DNA of 64,000 bases from Glandiceps talaboti (lineage: Eukaryota > Hemichordata > Enteropneusta > Spengelidae). The number at the start of each line of letters is the position of its first letter. The stretch's first letter is position 1. Shown here piece after piece: positions 1-16,000 of this stretch. The stretch is taken from assembly GCF_964340395.1 (NCBI RefSeq), contig NC_135551.1, forward strand, positions 3,783,963 to 3,847,962. Direction: 5' to 3'. The notes below the pieces were generated by a model. It did not search any database. It had not been told where the DNA came from and saw nothing but the letters and a program-made list of their open reading frames with translations. A program made the position numbers and the translations under genes.

Positions 1-423
1 AATTAATGTCATGCTAACATGTTTGTTGGGAATGATTAAAGGAGTAGTACACACGGTGATGAATGTTTCAGTGTAAGGTGACTGTGTGTTCAGTTCGGAG
101 TGGGGGGTGGGGGTGGGGTGGGAACTCACTAGTTCAACTCTGAAGTAATGGTAATTCTCTCCTACTCTAAACAGTCAAGCAATGTTTGCTTTGTCCTAAC
201 AATTGACAGTTGACTAATATCTAATTTATATGTAACTGGTATAAATACTGACAGTATTCGTTGCATTGTTTACTGCTACACATCAAACTGCAACTTCAGC
301 CCGAGTGAGGGCAGCATTCCCTCCCCATCATAAATGTATATTCAGTCCATCAATGTTATTGAATGAATGTTTCCAAGACAAGTGCATGTAATGTATGCTG
401 TCGTAGTAAGTCTATGCCACTTG
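1..423. other. Non-coding stretch, no gene recognised
   Basis: AT-rich sequence with a short G-rich tract near 100-120. I see no splice-supported coding exon here. It may be an intron or flank of the gene whose possible terminal exon lies at 1699-1870. Confidence 0.4.
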
Positions 424-1416
424 CAGGCCTCAACATTAATTTTTCTGTTCACCTGCCCATTGGGCAGGTAAGTTGGAAATTTATCTGCCCAGCAAATATT
501 TTACCTGCCCATATTTTCCTGGCAACTTCTAGTCACTACTCCTTAAAGTCTAGTCTCCTTGTGTGTGTGCCACTACTTAGCCACCAGTCTAATGTTTTCT
601 GTGGTGTGTTGAACCTTACAATACGAATAACGCTGATGTTTTGTTGGCTAGCCCCAGGTAGGCCCTACAATACTCACAAATAGATAACACTGTCATAGTT
701 AGTTTTCTTCACTTGAACTCCTTCCCCCACTCCTCACAAAACTCTTGTTTTCTCTTCCTTTCATACATTTTCCAATAACTCTCAGATTTACTATTACTAC
801 GTCATCTTTTTCACTTTCCTGTGATGTATTTGGTACAGCCACTAAATCTTCACTCGTACTCTCACACAATCGAACAACAACATTCTCACCACCACCATCA
901 CCACTTTTTTCTCTTTGCCTTTTCTCGCCTGTTGTCTTTTAACTCTCACTGCTTTCCTTAGGAAGTCCTTCTTTCGAACTTTTGGTGAATCCAAACTTCA
1001 ACAAACTCGTGATTATTTAACAGTGTGGGATCAACTCGGGTGACGGCAAGATGTCGTTGACATGAATACTGATATTCAAATTTGTCCATGCGTTTTATCG
1101 ACGTACACTTCCACATATAGAAAGTTGCACTGAGGTCAAGAGGTCATCACATAACTAGTTATTCAATGCACAAGTACAGAGATCGGTGCCTTAGCATCTT
1201 TGATCCTGGTTACATTTGAATTAATGAGAAATAGCGAGTGTAGATTTTTTTATTTAATTTATCAAAGGATAATGGTAATTGAATATTTTAAGCTAGGTTT
1301 TCAGAATGTTTTTAAAAAAAGTAGCTGCCCAACTAGGCTGATTGCAACAAATTTCATCTGCCCAACAGCAACTTTAACAGGTTGGGCCACTGGGCCGGCG
1401 TTAATTTCGAGCCCTG
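424..1416. mobile_element. hAT-like non-autonomous DNA transposon
   Basis: The ends are imperfect inverted repeats: CAGGCCTCAACATTAA on the left, and CAGGGCTCGAAATTAAC when the right end is reverse-complemented. Both subterminal regions carry several CTGCCCA/TGGGCAG motifs. A CAGGG start and CGAAATTAA-type ends are familiar from hAT elements. No transposase is visible in the roughly 1 kb interior. I could not find a matching 8-bp target duplication, so the family assignment rests on the ends alone. Confidence 0.5.
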
Positions 1417-1422
1417 CTTGAG

Positions 1423-1600
1423 GGCAGAATTCACTGTAAATGTGTGTTGCTGAAAGAGTTCGTAGTATTGTGGTCTCTGCCATGTGAGGGCAGTATTCAC
1501 TGTAAATGTGTGTTGCTGAAAGAGTTTGTAGTATTGTGGTCTCTGCTATGTGAGGGCAGTACTGATGTATTTTAGCCTGCCATTTGAGAGAAGTATTCAC
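1423..1600. repeat. Short tandem repeat, about 65-bp unit
   Basis: Two nearly full copies and a partial third of a unit of about 65 bp, starting with GGGCAG(A/T)ATTCACTG and including TGTGTTGCTGAAAGAG. It lies directly beside the right end of the hAT-like element. Confidence 0.6.
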
Positions 1601-1698
1601 TGAAAATGTACATTATCAAAGTCATTAGTATTTCATACTATATAGATAGCAAAAATGTATATTGTGGAACATTATTTATTTTTTCTTTTATTTTGTAG

Positions 1699-1870
1699 AT
1701 GGCTGAAAAAGAAAAGTAGTCAGCTGAAAGCACAAAAGCAAATGAGTCGATCACAGAACTTGAGAAGAAAGCTAGAGGCAAGGAAATCAAGAAAATCACA
1801 GAATTTAGCAAAAGCTATCCGTCAAGCACAAACATATAAGTATACAGATTACTATGGTTATAGATATTGA
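1699..1870 (+). CDS. Possible 3' terminal exon of an unidentified gene
   Basis: A TTTTATTTTGTAG acceptor precedes an open frame entered in phase 2 (xxA then TGG CTG AAA AAG). It encodes about 56 residues and stops at 1868-1870. The peptide is very basic and rich in K, R, Q and S (for example LRRKLEARKSRKSQNLAKAI), and ends in an aromatic tail, YKYTDYYGYRY. The ATG at the exon start is in a frame that stops after six codons, so it is not the initiator. I do not recognise the family. The rest of the gene would lie left of the window. A chance open frame is a real alternative. Confidence 0.35.
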
Positions 1871-6150
<4,280 letters not shown>

Positions 6151-6235
6151 CATGCAGTGATAGGTCTCTCATGTCAGGGGTAGAATGAAATATTCTGGTA
6201 TGAATGATCGATACGAATGTTTCAAGCTGTAACTT

Positions 6236-6450
6236 TGTGCATGTATGTATGTATGTATGTATGTATGTATGTATGTATGTATGTATTTTATGTATGTATG
6301 TATGTATGTATGTATGTATGTATGTATGTATGTATGTATGCATGTCTCTGTATGTATGTATGTATGTATGTATGTATGAATGCATGCATGTCTGTCTATG
6401 TATGTATGCATGTATGTATGTATGTATGTATGTATATATGTATGTATAGA
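6236..6450. repeat. (ATGT)n microsatellite
   Basis: About 50 copies of TATG/ATGT with scattered substitutions such as TGCATG and TGTCTCTG. The Cys-Met-Tyr-Val frames through it are artefacts. Confidence 0.95.
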
Positions 6451-6459
6451 TTATTCTAG

Positions 6460-8361
6460 GCGTATTCTATTGGGTTCAATTAGGTGCGTGCAAATTTAAG
6501 AACTTATCCCACGTATAACCGTTTATTTATATCACACGCGGTTTTGTTCCATTATATTTAGAAATGTTCGGGTTTTCACCTGGCATTTCTCTGTCTCGCC
6601 AATTTTTCCTTTGAAAAAGAATATTTATTTGAAACGTCGGATTTAACAGCAATATATACGGACTGGTTTATTAGTTCCTTATGCATTTCTATGTATATAT
6701 GTATGTGCGTGTATGTATGCATGTTTGCATGATTCAATCTTGTCATTTTAAAACATGTCTCAATGACTTGGATAATGGCTAAATTATTAACATCCTTGTC
6801 ACATCTTTGTGTATCAAAGGAGAGGATGCTGATACATTTAATTATCATTTATATACTTCAACTAGTACAATAGACACACAGACAGAGAGGACTAATTAGT
6901 GCCTGCTAGTCAGAACTATTTCATAAGTTGATATTGACTCGTCACACTCATCTCTTGCTTGTTTTCTTTTCTCATGCATACCCCAATCCAAACGCCTTAG
7001 TTCTTGGAGCATACAAGAGTTTTATAATCTATGCCTACGTCAGGAAATTCACCAGAAAATAATATAGTGTAGGTGTAGTACACATGCACTTTTATGGGGC
7101 AGGAGGTATTTCTATATCACCCTCATGGGCTGGTTGGGTTTAAAAATAAAAATAAAATATCCACTCAATTGAAGTTTCTGTACTCATTATAGGGGTTGAA
7201 TTTTCTTTGCAAAATATTGTATTGACCTTGACATACATTCTGGAGGTCAAATGTCTTGATCAATGCATATCACATGACAGACAAAACATACCAAGAATTA
7301 CACACACTTAAAAACATGGACTGTTTGTATTTACTCTGTATTTCTGTCAACCAAAACAAAATATATGTACATGTCTATACTATAATACCTACATATATAT
7401 ACATCTAGAGTCTAAAATACACATTTTAGACAAGAAAAACTCATTTTGTAAGAGAAACTCTAAACAAAATGATTACTTGGCTGTGAAAAAATGGCAGTGT
7501 AGTGTATATTTATAAACTCAGCATATTTACTCTAAACACATTGGAAAAAATAACTATTTATTAGTAACAAGAAAGATAAATAAATTGCTCTATTGGCAAC
7601 AAATTCTGGTGACATGAAAATTATGAATATTTCTGGCAGCTTGAAAAAATGGCAGTTACAGATTACTACATCATCAAGAAGTTTTAAAACCAAGTTTAGC
7701 TTTTTACTTACTACAAAAATGCAACTAAACTACTTAAATTAACAACTCAACTCTAAATCACTACTAACCAAAAAGACAAATAAATATTTAGTAGTAAATA
7801 AATCTGGCAGTGACAAGGGAAAAGATGACAGTAGAATAGATAGAGATCAGATTAGTAATAAATCTGGCAGTATATAAAACATAGCATTCAATTGATTATA
7901 ACATGATATATTTACACTTTTTATGACACGTGTCTGGCAGTGGTTTATGACATTTCACAGAATAGTACAACAAATTGTGTATGTATATTGTGACATAACC
8001 CTGTATAACATGTAAGTGCAAGTGTGATGTACTCAGGTAATTTGCATAAGTGCTCAGTTGTAGTGTTCTCTGTGCCCATATTTTCATGAGTTTAGTGAGT
8101 ACCCACATTGGAACTCATGTAGCATGGGGTTCTGTTATTATTACATATGTTTATCTAAAAACAACAAATTTCCATACAAATCATTAAAAATACCAAATTT
8201 CATATGCAGTGAATGACTTGACTTGTCCACTGTTTTTGACTGAAAAGACCAGAATTGGTTCAACAACTGGGATGGTGTACATGATGTGTTTGGTTTGTTT
8301 GAAGTAAATGGTTATATTTGGATTGTAATACTTAAAACCAATCTAAGGTTACAGGTTCAGC
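6460..8361. other. Region downstream of NDC80, no gene recognised
   Basis: AT-rich DNA with short repeated phrases such as AATCTGGCAGT near 7500-7880. The part next to 8361 should include the NDC80 3' UTR on the minus strand. At about 8120-8145 there is a copy of GGGGTTCTGTTATTATTACA, the same phrase that lies at the edge of the 9.6-10.97 kb insertion, so a transposon end is likely here. Confidence 0.45.
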
Positions 8362-11300
8362 TTATTCATCAAATACAGAATGATCCAACTTAGGTATTTC
8401 AATAGCTTTTGTATGTTCCAATATGTTCTCTGCGTTTGATTGAAGCCTGTTGAAATGTTCCTGAAAGGTAAAGATGGAAAATGTCAGTAAGTTGAAATCA
8501 TAGTCAACTTAATCCACCTCTATAGTGAAACACATAATGTAAATGCCAGCAAGGCCAATTTCATTGCCTTGATATTGAAATTAAAATATGCCCTTGGTGC
8601 AAGGATTCGATCAGCACTCTGCTATGCATCATATTCTTGCACCTTTGGCATATTCTATTATATGTCACCTGGGAATTCATTTTCATGCAAGGAATGTCAA
8701 TGTCGAGAACTTTAAAGCTGAATAAAAAACTGAATTTTTTACTAGAACTGTGATTTTTCAAGATTTTACATTTAATATTAAAATAGCATGAGTACTATTT
8801 GAACACATTGTTGTGTGGTCAACTAATTTGCATAATCTTCCAAACACAGTCGTGTGTCAATCATTTTGGTCACCATCATTGTATTAAGGATAACTTGCCG
8901 TTCTTCCAGAAATCATGAGCTGCAAGCAGCGTGAACTGTCACAGTGTGCGACAACACCAGGAATGACATTACACATTGTTACAAAGTTTATATGAACTGA
9001 CATTGTTGCAAAGTTGCAATTGATAGTAGCAGTGTGAGTATGTTTTTACAGCAGAATTTCCATTTATAAACATGTAGTCCTCACAAATAAATGTTGATTT
9101 TGATTTATAGAAATGTGTGTTTTGTTTCTACATGTCAAAATAGTCCCAGGTTGATTTCAGTCAATATGAAAAAAGAGTTCCGGGTCGATTTCGGTCAGTA
9201 CCGTAATATACGGACCACTACATCATCATCACTTTCTCCATTGAAAACAATGCATAATGGAGTGGTAAAATATACGTGACATATAATAACATGATTTAGG
9301 GATGATGTTTGTGATCACAATATTGATGATGCCCTCACCTTCTGCTTGGGTATCATGAATATGAGAGTCGTGATCACCAGCCCTAGGGTACTAGGTAGGC
9401 AATAAAATCACGATATCGTCTTTACATATCAAGTGTTATTTATTTTATTACACTGAATAAATAGAGTCAAAGTTGGGTTGTCAAAGTTCAGTTGAATGGT
9501 GCCACTGGAAATGAAATGTAGTAGACAACTAATAAAAGACAATAATAACTGTAATCTCAGTGTAGTGAGTGAGTACAATAATAACTGTAATCTCAGTGTA
9601 GTGAGTGAGTACAATAATATGACAGAACCCCATGGCCTCGCAATGGACGGTAGGGCGTACAGAAGTTATTTTCATGAGTGATTCGGTTTATTCTGCCGCG
9701 TTTTTCACGAGCGATAGCGAGTGAAAATACAGCAGAATAAACCGAATCACGAGTGAAAATAACTTCTGTATGCCCTGCCGTCCATTGCGAGGCCATGGGG
9801 TTCTGTTATTATTACATATGTACACCAAAAACGCATTAAAATGCAGGTGGGGAAGGGCGAACAACATATTCGCATGAATATGTATCAGGTCACCAGCTCA
9901 TGTCATTCAGGTCAGGCAGAGGTCACAGACGTGAATTATGAGCGATGATTGGTTTTCAACAACAATAAGTATTGATATGCAAATTACGTGTTGACCTGCT
10001 CTCGCTAGCTAGCTCCGCTGTGATTCATTCACAAAACCGATCAGAAGAAATGCATACACGATTATTTTACAATTCAACAGCGTGGTATTCTTAGTGTCCT
10101 ATATTATAGTACTTCAGTAAAATCTTTCAAAATGTACAATATTATAAAAGTTAGTCTTCATCAGAATCGGAAAAGATTACGGATTGTCTGCAGCGTTTTA
10201 TAATGTAATTTGTAAACACACTGACAAGAACTTTGACAGAGGTGTTTCCGGCGACATGAAATGTGAAATTGAAAGATCCACCGCTAATACGGGTATTTTC
10301 AAAACATTCCGCATAACTGTGGGAATTGATTGACTGCGTTCTGGCTGGTTGATGGTCCTGAGGATTGTGTTGCACGATCTCCCATCGGCTGCATTTGTTG
10401 GGCGTTGTTGATGTGTACGAAGCATCGATGGCCGTAGTCGCTGGGCGCGTGCCTCGGGTCAGCTTTATTTTGTTGTTGATCATAATAAAATTCACTCTCA
10501 GAAAGTTCAAAATAATTCAAATTAAACAAATCGTTGTGTTCAGAATCCACCGAAATATCTTCCATTTGTAAAGTAGTGGTTGCCGGCAATATTTACAAAC
10601 ATAAAGTAGTTCGAAAGGTTGTTTACTCATTTGCATAATGAACAGTGAAAATACCTAACTAATTTGCATAGTTATTTGATAGGTAAGGCACTAATTTGCA
10701 TAGTTATTTGATACCCCAGAACTTGCGATGGTCGAGAAAAATAGTGAAATACATTATGAACCAACAAAAAATTGTTCAAAAAGTGTGTAACAACAGGAAA
10801 GACACGTATGTGCATTTTAAAAAATGCATTTATTTGCTTATTTTCATCAGGAATTGGTTTTACTTTTGGATCTATTTTATCTCAATTTATCTCATTTGCA
10901 TAGCCAACAGTGAAAATACCGGTTTTATTTTTGACTGTACACCAACGTACACAATGGTACATATGTAATAATAACTGTAATCTCAGTGTGGTGAGTGAGT
11001 ACAATACTTACTGTAATCTCAGTGTGGTGAGTGAGTACAATACTTACTGTAATCTCAGTGTGGTGAGTGAGTACAATACTTACTGTAATCTCAGTGTGGT
11101 GAGTGAGTACAATACTTACTGTAATCTCAGTGTAGTGAGTGAATACAATACTTACTGTAATGTCAGTGTAGTGAGTGAGTACAATACTTACTGTAATATC
11201 AGTGTAGTGAGTGAGTACAATACTTACTGTAATGTCAGTGTAGTGAGTGAGTACAATACTTACTGTAATCTCAGTGTAGTGAGTGAGTACAATACTTACT

Positions 11301-13052
11301 GTAATGTCAGTGTGGTGAGTGAGTACAATACTTACTGTAATGTCAGTGTAGTGAGTGAGTACAATACTTACTGTAATGTCAGTGTAGTGAGTGAGTACAA
11401 TACTTACTGTAATCTCAGTGTGGTGAGTACAATACTTACTGTAATATCAGTGTAGTGAGTGAGTACAATACTTACTGTAATATCAGTGTAGTGAGTGAGT
11501 ACAATACTTACTGTAATGTCAGTGTAGTGAGTGAGTACAATACTTACTGTAATATCAGTGTAGTGAGTGAGTACAATACTTACTGTAATGTCAGTGTAGT
11601 GAGTGAGTACAATACTTACTGTAATCTCAGTGTGGTGAGTGAGTACAATACTTACTGTAATCTCAGTGTGGTGAGTGAGTACAATACTTACTGTAATCTC
11701 AGTGTAGTGAGTGAATACAATACTTACTGTAATGTCAGTGTAGTGAGTGAGTACAATACTTACTGTAATATCAGTGTAGTGAGTGAGTACAATACTTACT
11801 GTAATGTCAGTGTAGTGAGTGAGTACAATACTTACTGTAATCTCAGTGTAGTGAGTGAGTACAATACTTACTGTAATGTCAGTGTGGTGAGTGAGTACAA
11901 TACTTACTGTAATGTCAGTGTAGTGAGTGAGTACAATACTTACTGTAATGTCAGTGTAGTGAGTGAGTACAATACTTACTGTAATCTCAGTGTGGTGAGT
12001 ACAATACTTACTGTAATATCAGTGTAGTGAGTGAGTACAATACTTACTGTAATATCAGTGTAGTGAGTGAGTACAATACTTACTGTAATGTCAGTGTAGT
12101 GAGTGAGTACAATACTTACTGTAATATCAGTGTAGTGAGTGAGTACAATACTTACTGTAATGTCAGTGTAGTGAGTGAGTACAATACTTACTGTAATGTC
12201 AGTGTAGTGAGTGAGTACAATACTTACTGTAATGTCAGTGTAGTGAGTGAGTACAATACTTACTGTAATGTCAGTGTAGTGAGTGAGTACAATACTTACT
12301 GTAATCTCAGTGTAGTGAGTGAGTACAATACTTACTGTAATCTCAGTATGGTGAGTGAGTACAATACTTACTGTAATCTCAGTGTAGTGAGTGAGTACAA
12401 TACTTACTGTAATGTCAGGGTGGTGAGTGAGTACAATACTTACTGTAATCTCAGTATGGTGAGTGAATACAATACTTACTGTAATCTCAGTGTAGTGAGT
12501 GAGTACAATACTTACTGTAATCTCAGTGTAGTGAGTGAGTACAATACTTACTGTAATCTCAGTGTAGTGAGTGAGTACAATACTTACTGTAATATCAGTA
12601 TGGTGAGTGAGTACAATTCTGGTAGCTTCCACCATAAACAATCCATAGTTTTCTAGTTTCTGCTTCATTTCAGCCATTCTCTGCTCACATCTAGGGAGAT
12701 AGAAATGATAATATTAGCCATACATGTACATGTATATTGCCTTATATAGTTTTAGTTTAAAATCTATACAAGTGCTGTGACCTCACTATCTATCTATATA
12801 TGCCTTCAGGATTCCAGTTAAAGCTGTTTCTGTATGACACTTGGCAAAAATCAATTTACACATCATTTGTGTACAAGAAAGCCAGGGCCATTTTTTTAAG
12901 TATGACTGCATAGAACACTGCAAGCAATCATGTAACTACCCCAAGTATGCCTAACTTGTAATCTCACGCTATGGGGTTCTGTCATAGTATAAACGTTGGT
13001 ATCACTGTGACTACTTTCTATTTACAGACAGTATCCAGTAAGTAATCACTAG

Positions 13053-13090
<38 letters not shown>

Positions 13091-16000
13091 TCTTTTGATT
13101 AGAAATTACAAGTAAAAAGTGTCAATACAACTCTGGTAATTCAGCTTTCGGTTAACACCAAACTAAAGTGTTTTCTCCATGTACCACAATCATTTATAGC
13201 ATCCATATTAAGTGTAAAACTATACTGTTTCATTCACTAATTGACCACATTAGAAAGGCCACATACTAGGCTTCTAAATAAACCAATTGAAACAGTATAC
13301 TTTTACACTACTATAAATGAGTGTAGCACATAGAGGAAGTGTTTTACTTCAGTGTTACTAGTTGTACTAAGATAGACACAAACTAAAACTATTGTTCTTC
13401 AATGTGGTAGATTACATATGACAAGTGGGTGATAGCAGTTCCTCTGTTGTACGATTTTAATCACCCTGTGATCAAGATAGTGTAAACATTGGAAGTCCCA
13501 AAACAGTACACTGCAAGTTTATAGAGCTATGTCACTAAATTCTGGGAAATCTCCCTACTGAGACTATAATTAAACCAACGTCCATTCAATCACTGTTGTA
13601 TTAACAATAGTTTTAGTTTGTGTCTATCTTAGTAACTAAAGGCTCAATTACCAGTCTGAGAGTAATATATGAAAAATATGTCTTCAGAGTCCAAAGTCAA
13701 ATTTATGATGAAAATTTCTGACTGTTATGTCAGTTTTATTTGGACTATTACTCAATTTCAGAGTTACAGGTTTACTATAACACTGTATTTACTGTAATTG
13801 TTTAAAATGAATGTTGAACTTGAAGTAATTGAACACTATGAAACTTTAAAAAGTATTAGTTCAAGTGACAGATACAAATCAATTGAAATGGACATTAAAC
13901 CAAATGAAATGCCTAGATTTTCATTTCAATTACCTTCTCTTTGTTTCAGTTAGATCTCTCTCGGCATCTTCTACTGTCATTTGTTGTTCTGTACGTAAAG
14001 TCTGTATTTCTTGTAACATGGACTGCAATTCATCTTGTTTCTTTTTACAGTCTTGGCTTGTTCTCTGTACACAAATTAGACAGTCAATATTGTCAATACA
14101 CACACAAAACTATGGAACAGGACCTAGCTCAAATGGGGTTTGAAATGTTGCCATCTCTAAACAACTTTTTAAAATGGTGGATTAATCAAATCTCAGACCA
14201 CCAACAATTAGTGGATTGATCAAATCTCAGACCACCAACAATTAGTGGATTGATCAAATCTCAGACCACCAACAATTAGTGGATTGGTCAAATCTCAGAC
14301 CACCAACAATTGGTGGATTGATCAAATCTCAGACCACCAACAATTGGTGGATTGATCAAATCTCAGACCACCAACAATTAGTGGATTGATCAAATCTCAG
14401 ACCACCAACAATTAGTGGATTGATCAAATCTCAGACCACCAACAATTAGTGGATTGGTCAAATCTCAGACCACCAACAATTAGTGGATTGATCAAATCTC
14501 AGACCACCAACAATTAGTGGATTGGTCAAATCTCAGACCACCAACAATTGGTGGATTGATCAAATCTCAGACCACCAACAATTGGTGGATTGATCAAATC
14601 TCAGACCACCAACAATTAGTGGATTGATCAAATCTCAGACCACCAACAATTAGTGGATTGATCAAATCTCAGACCACCAACAATTGGTGGATTGATCAAA
14701 TCTCAGACGACCAACAATTAGTGGATTGATCAAATCTCAGACCACCAACAACTAGTGGATTGGTCAAATCTCAGACCACCAACAATTAGTGGATTGGTCA
14801 AATCTCAGACCACCAACAATTAGTGGATTGATCAAATCTCAGACCACCAACAATTGGTGGATTAATCAAATCTCAGACCACCAACAATTAGTGGATTGGT
14901 CAAATCTCAGACCACCAACAATTAGTGGATTGGTCAAATCTCAGACCACCAACAATTGGTGGATTGATCAAATCTCAGACCACCAACAATTAGTGGATTG
15001 GTCAAATCTCAGACCACCAACAATTAGTGGATTGGTCAAATCTCTAGGCACATCATAAAAATAATGAACACTCAATTCCTTGGTTGACATCATAACTTCC
15101 ACTCTTCATGCTACACATGCATTTACTATAGATACACACATGAAAATAACTCAACTTTCTTGTTATATTTGGACTCTCTAGCATGAGGTAAAATGCAGTA
15201 TCAAGAATTGTACCTGAATACTGCGCTGTTGTAAACATAGCACAGTGTAAGGGACTGTGTTAGATGTTGCCATGGAGACAAGCTATGCATACTAACCTCT
15301 CTGACTGATTCAATCTCAGCTTCTAATCTTCTCAGCTTGGTGGTGTACATAGCAATCTCTTCCTCTCTCTCATTGGTCATATCAACCAACTGTAGTACAA
15401 AGTACAAAAAGTGTGTTATGCAAGTATGGGAGTGGGGTGGTGTGCAGACAGTCACATCGATCAGCACTTCAGTTCTGTGTCAATGACAACACATAATTGA
15501 TTAATATATCAAAATATGTAGTGCATGTTATCAAAGTCAGTCACAAAGTCTGTGTCTGTAGTACTATAGTTTGCATACTGTACCTGATCAAGTCCCTCCT
15601 CTTCAGATATGAATCTATTCTGTGTCTCATGTACTGCATCACTCACTTGCTTCTTGAGTTGAATCAAAGCTGGCTGTGATGGGCAAACCAAAAACAGAAA
15701 AACTGCATCAACTGTGCAAAGTACTTGACTGTGCCATTCTGATTGTAACAAGCAAACACTAATAAAGCTGAAGTCTCAATAAAATTACTCACAACTGATT
15801 CTACTAGTAACATAATTTGATAGAAGTCTGTGAAATCAGTTTCCAAACCAATCACAGATTAAACCTTATTAAGGTAAAGGCCAACTTTGAATTAGAGGAG
15901 TGAAAAACAGTTGTCTGTCAGAGCCACAGAAAAAGTTGGTCCTGAACAACAGAATAGTCTCATTCAGTAATCTGTATGGCTTCACTGACAAGATAATAAG

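Noticed and set aside
424-1416. 8-bp target duplication for the hAT-like element
   Set aside because: Flanks GCCACTTG and CTTGAGGG do not match, so no duplication is claimed.
1655-1699. ATG at 1655 as the start of the 71-residue frame
   Set aside because: The first 15 codons read through a polypyrimidine tract and acceptor; better explained as an intron end before a terminal exon.
10970-12616. CRISPR-like array (regular repeats)
   Set aside because: Units are contiguous with no unique spacers, and the context is a eukaryotic intron.
10910-12677. Repeat proteins with [12 protein letters not shown] on the plus strand
   Set aside because: Minisatellite translation. Only the minus-strand edge of the array is coding, as the end of NDC80 exon 15.
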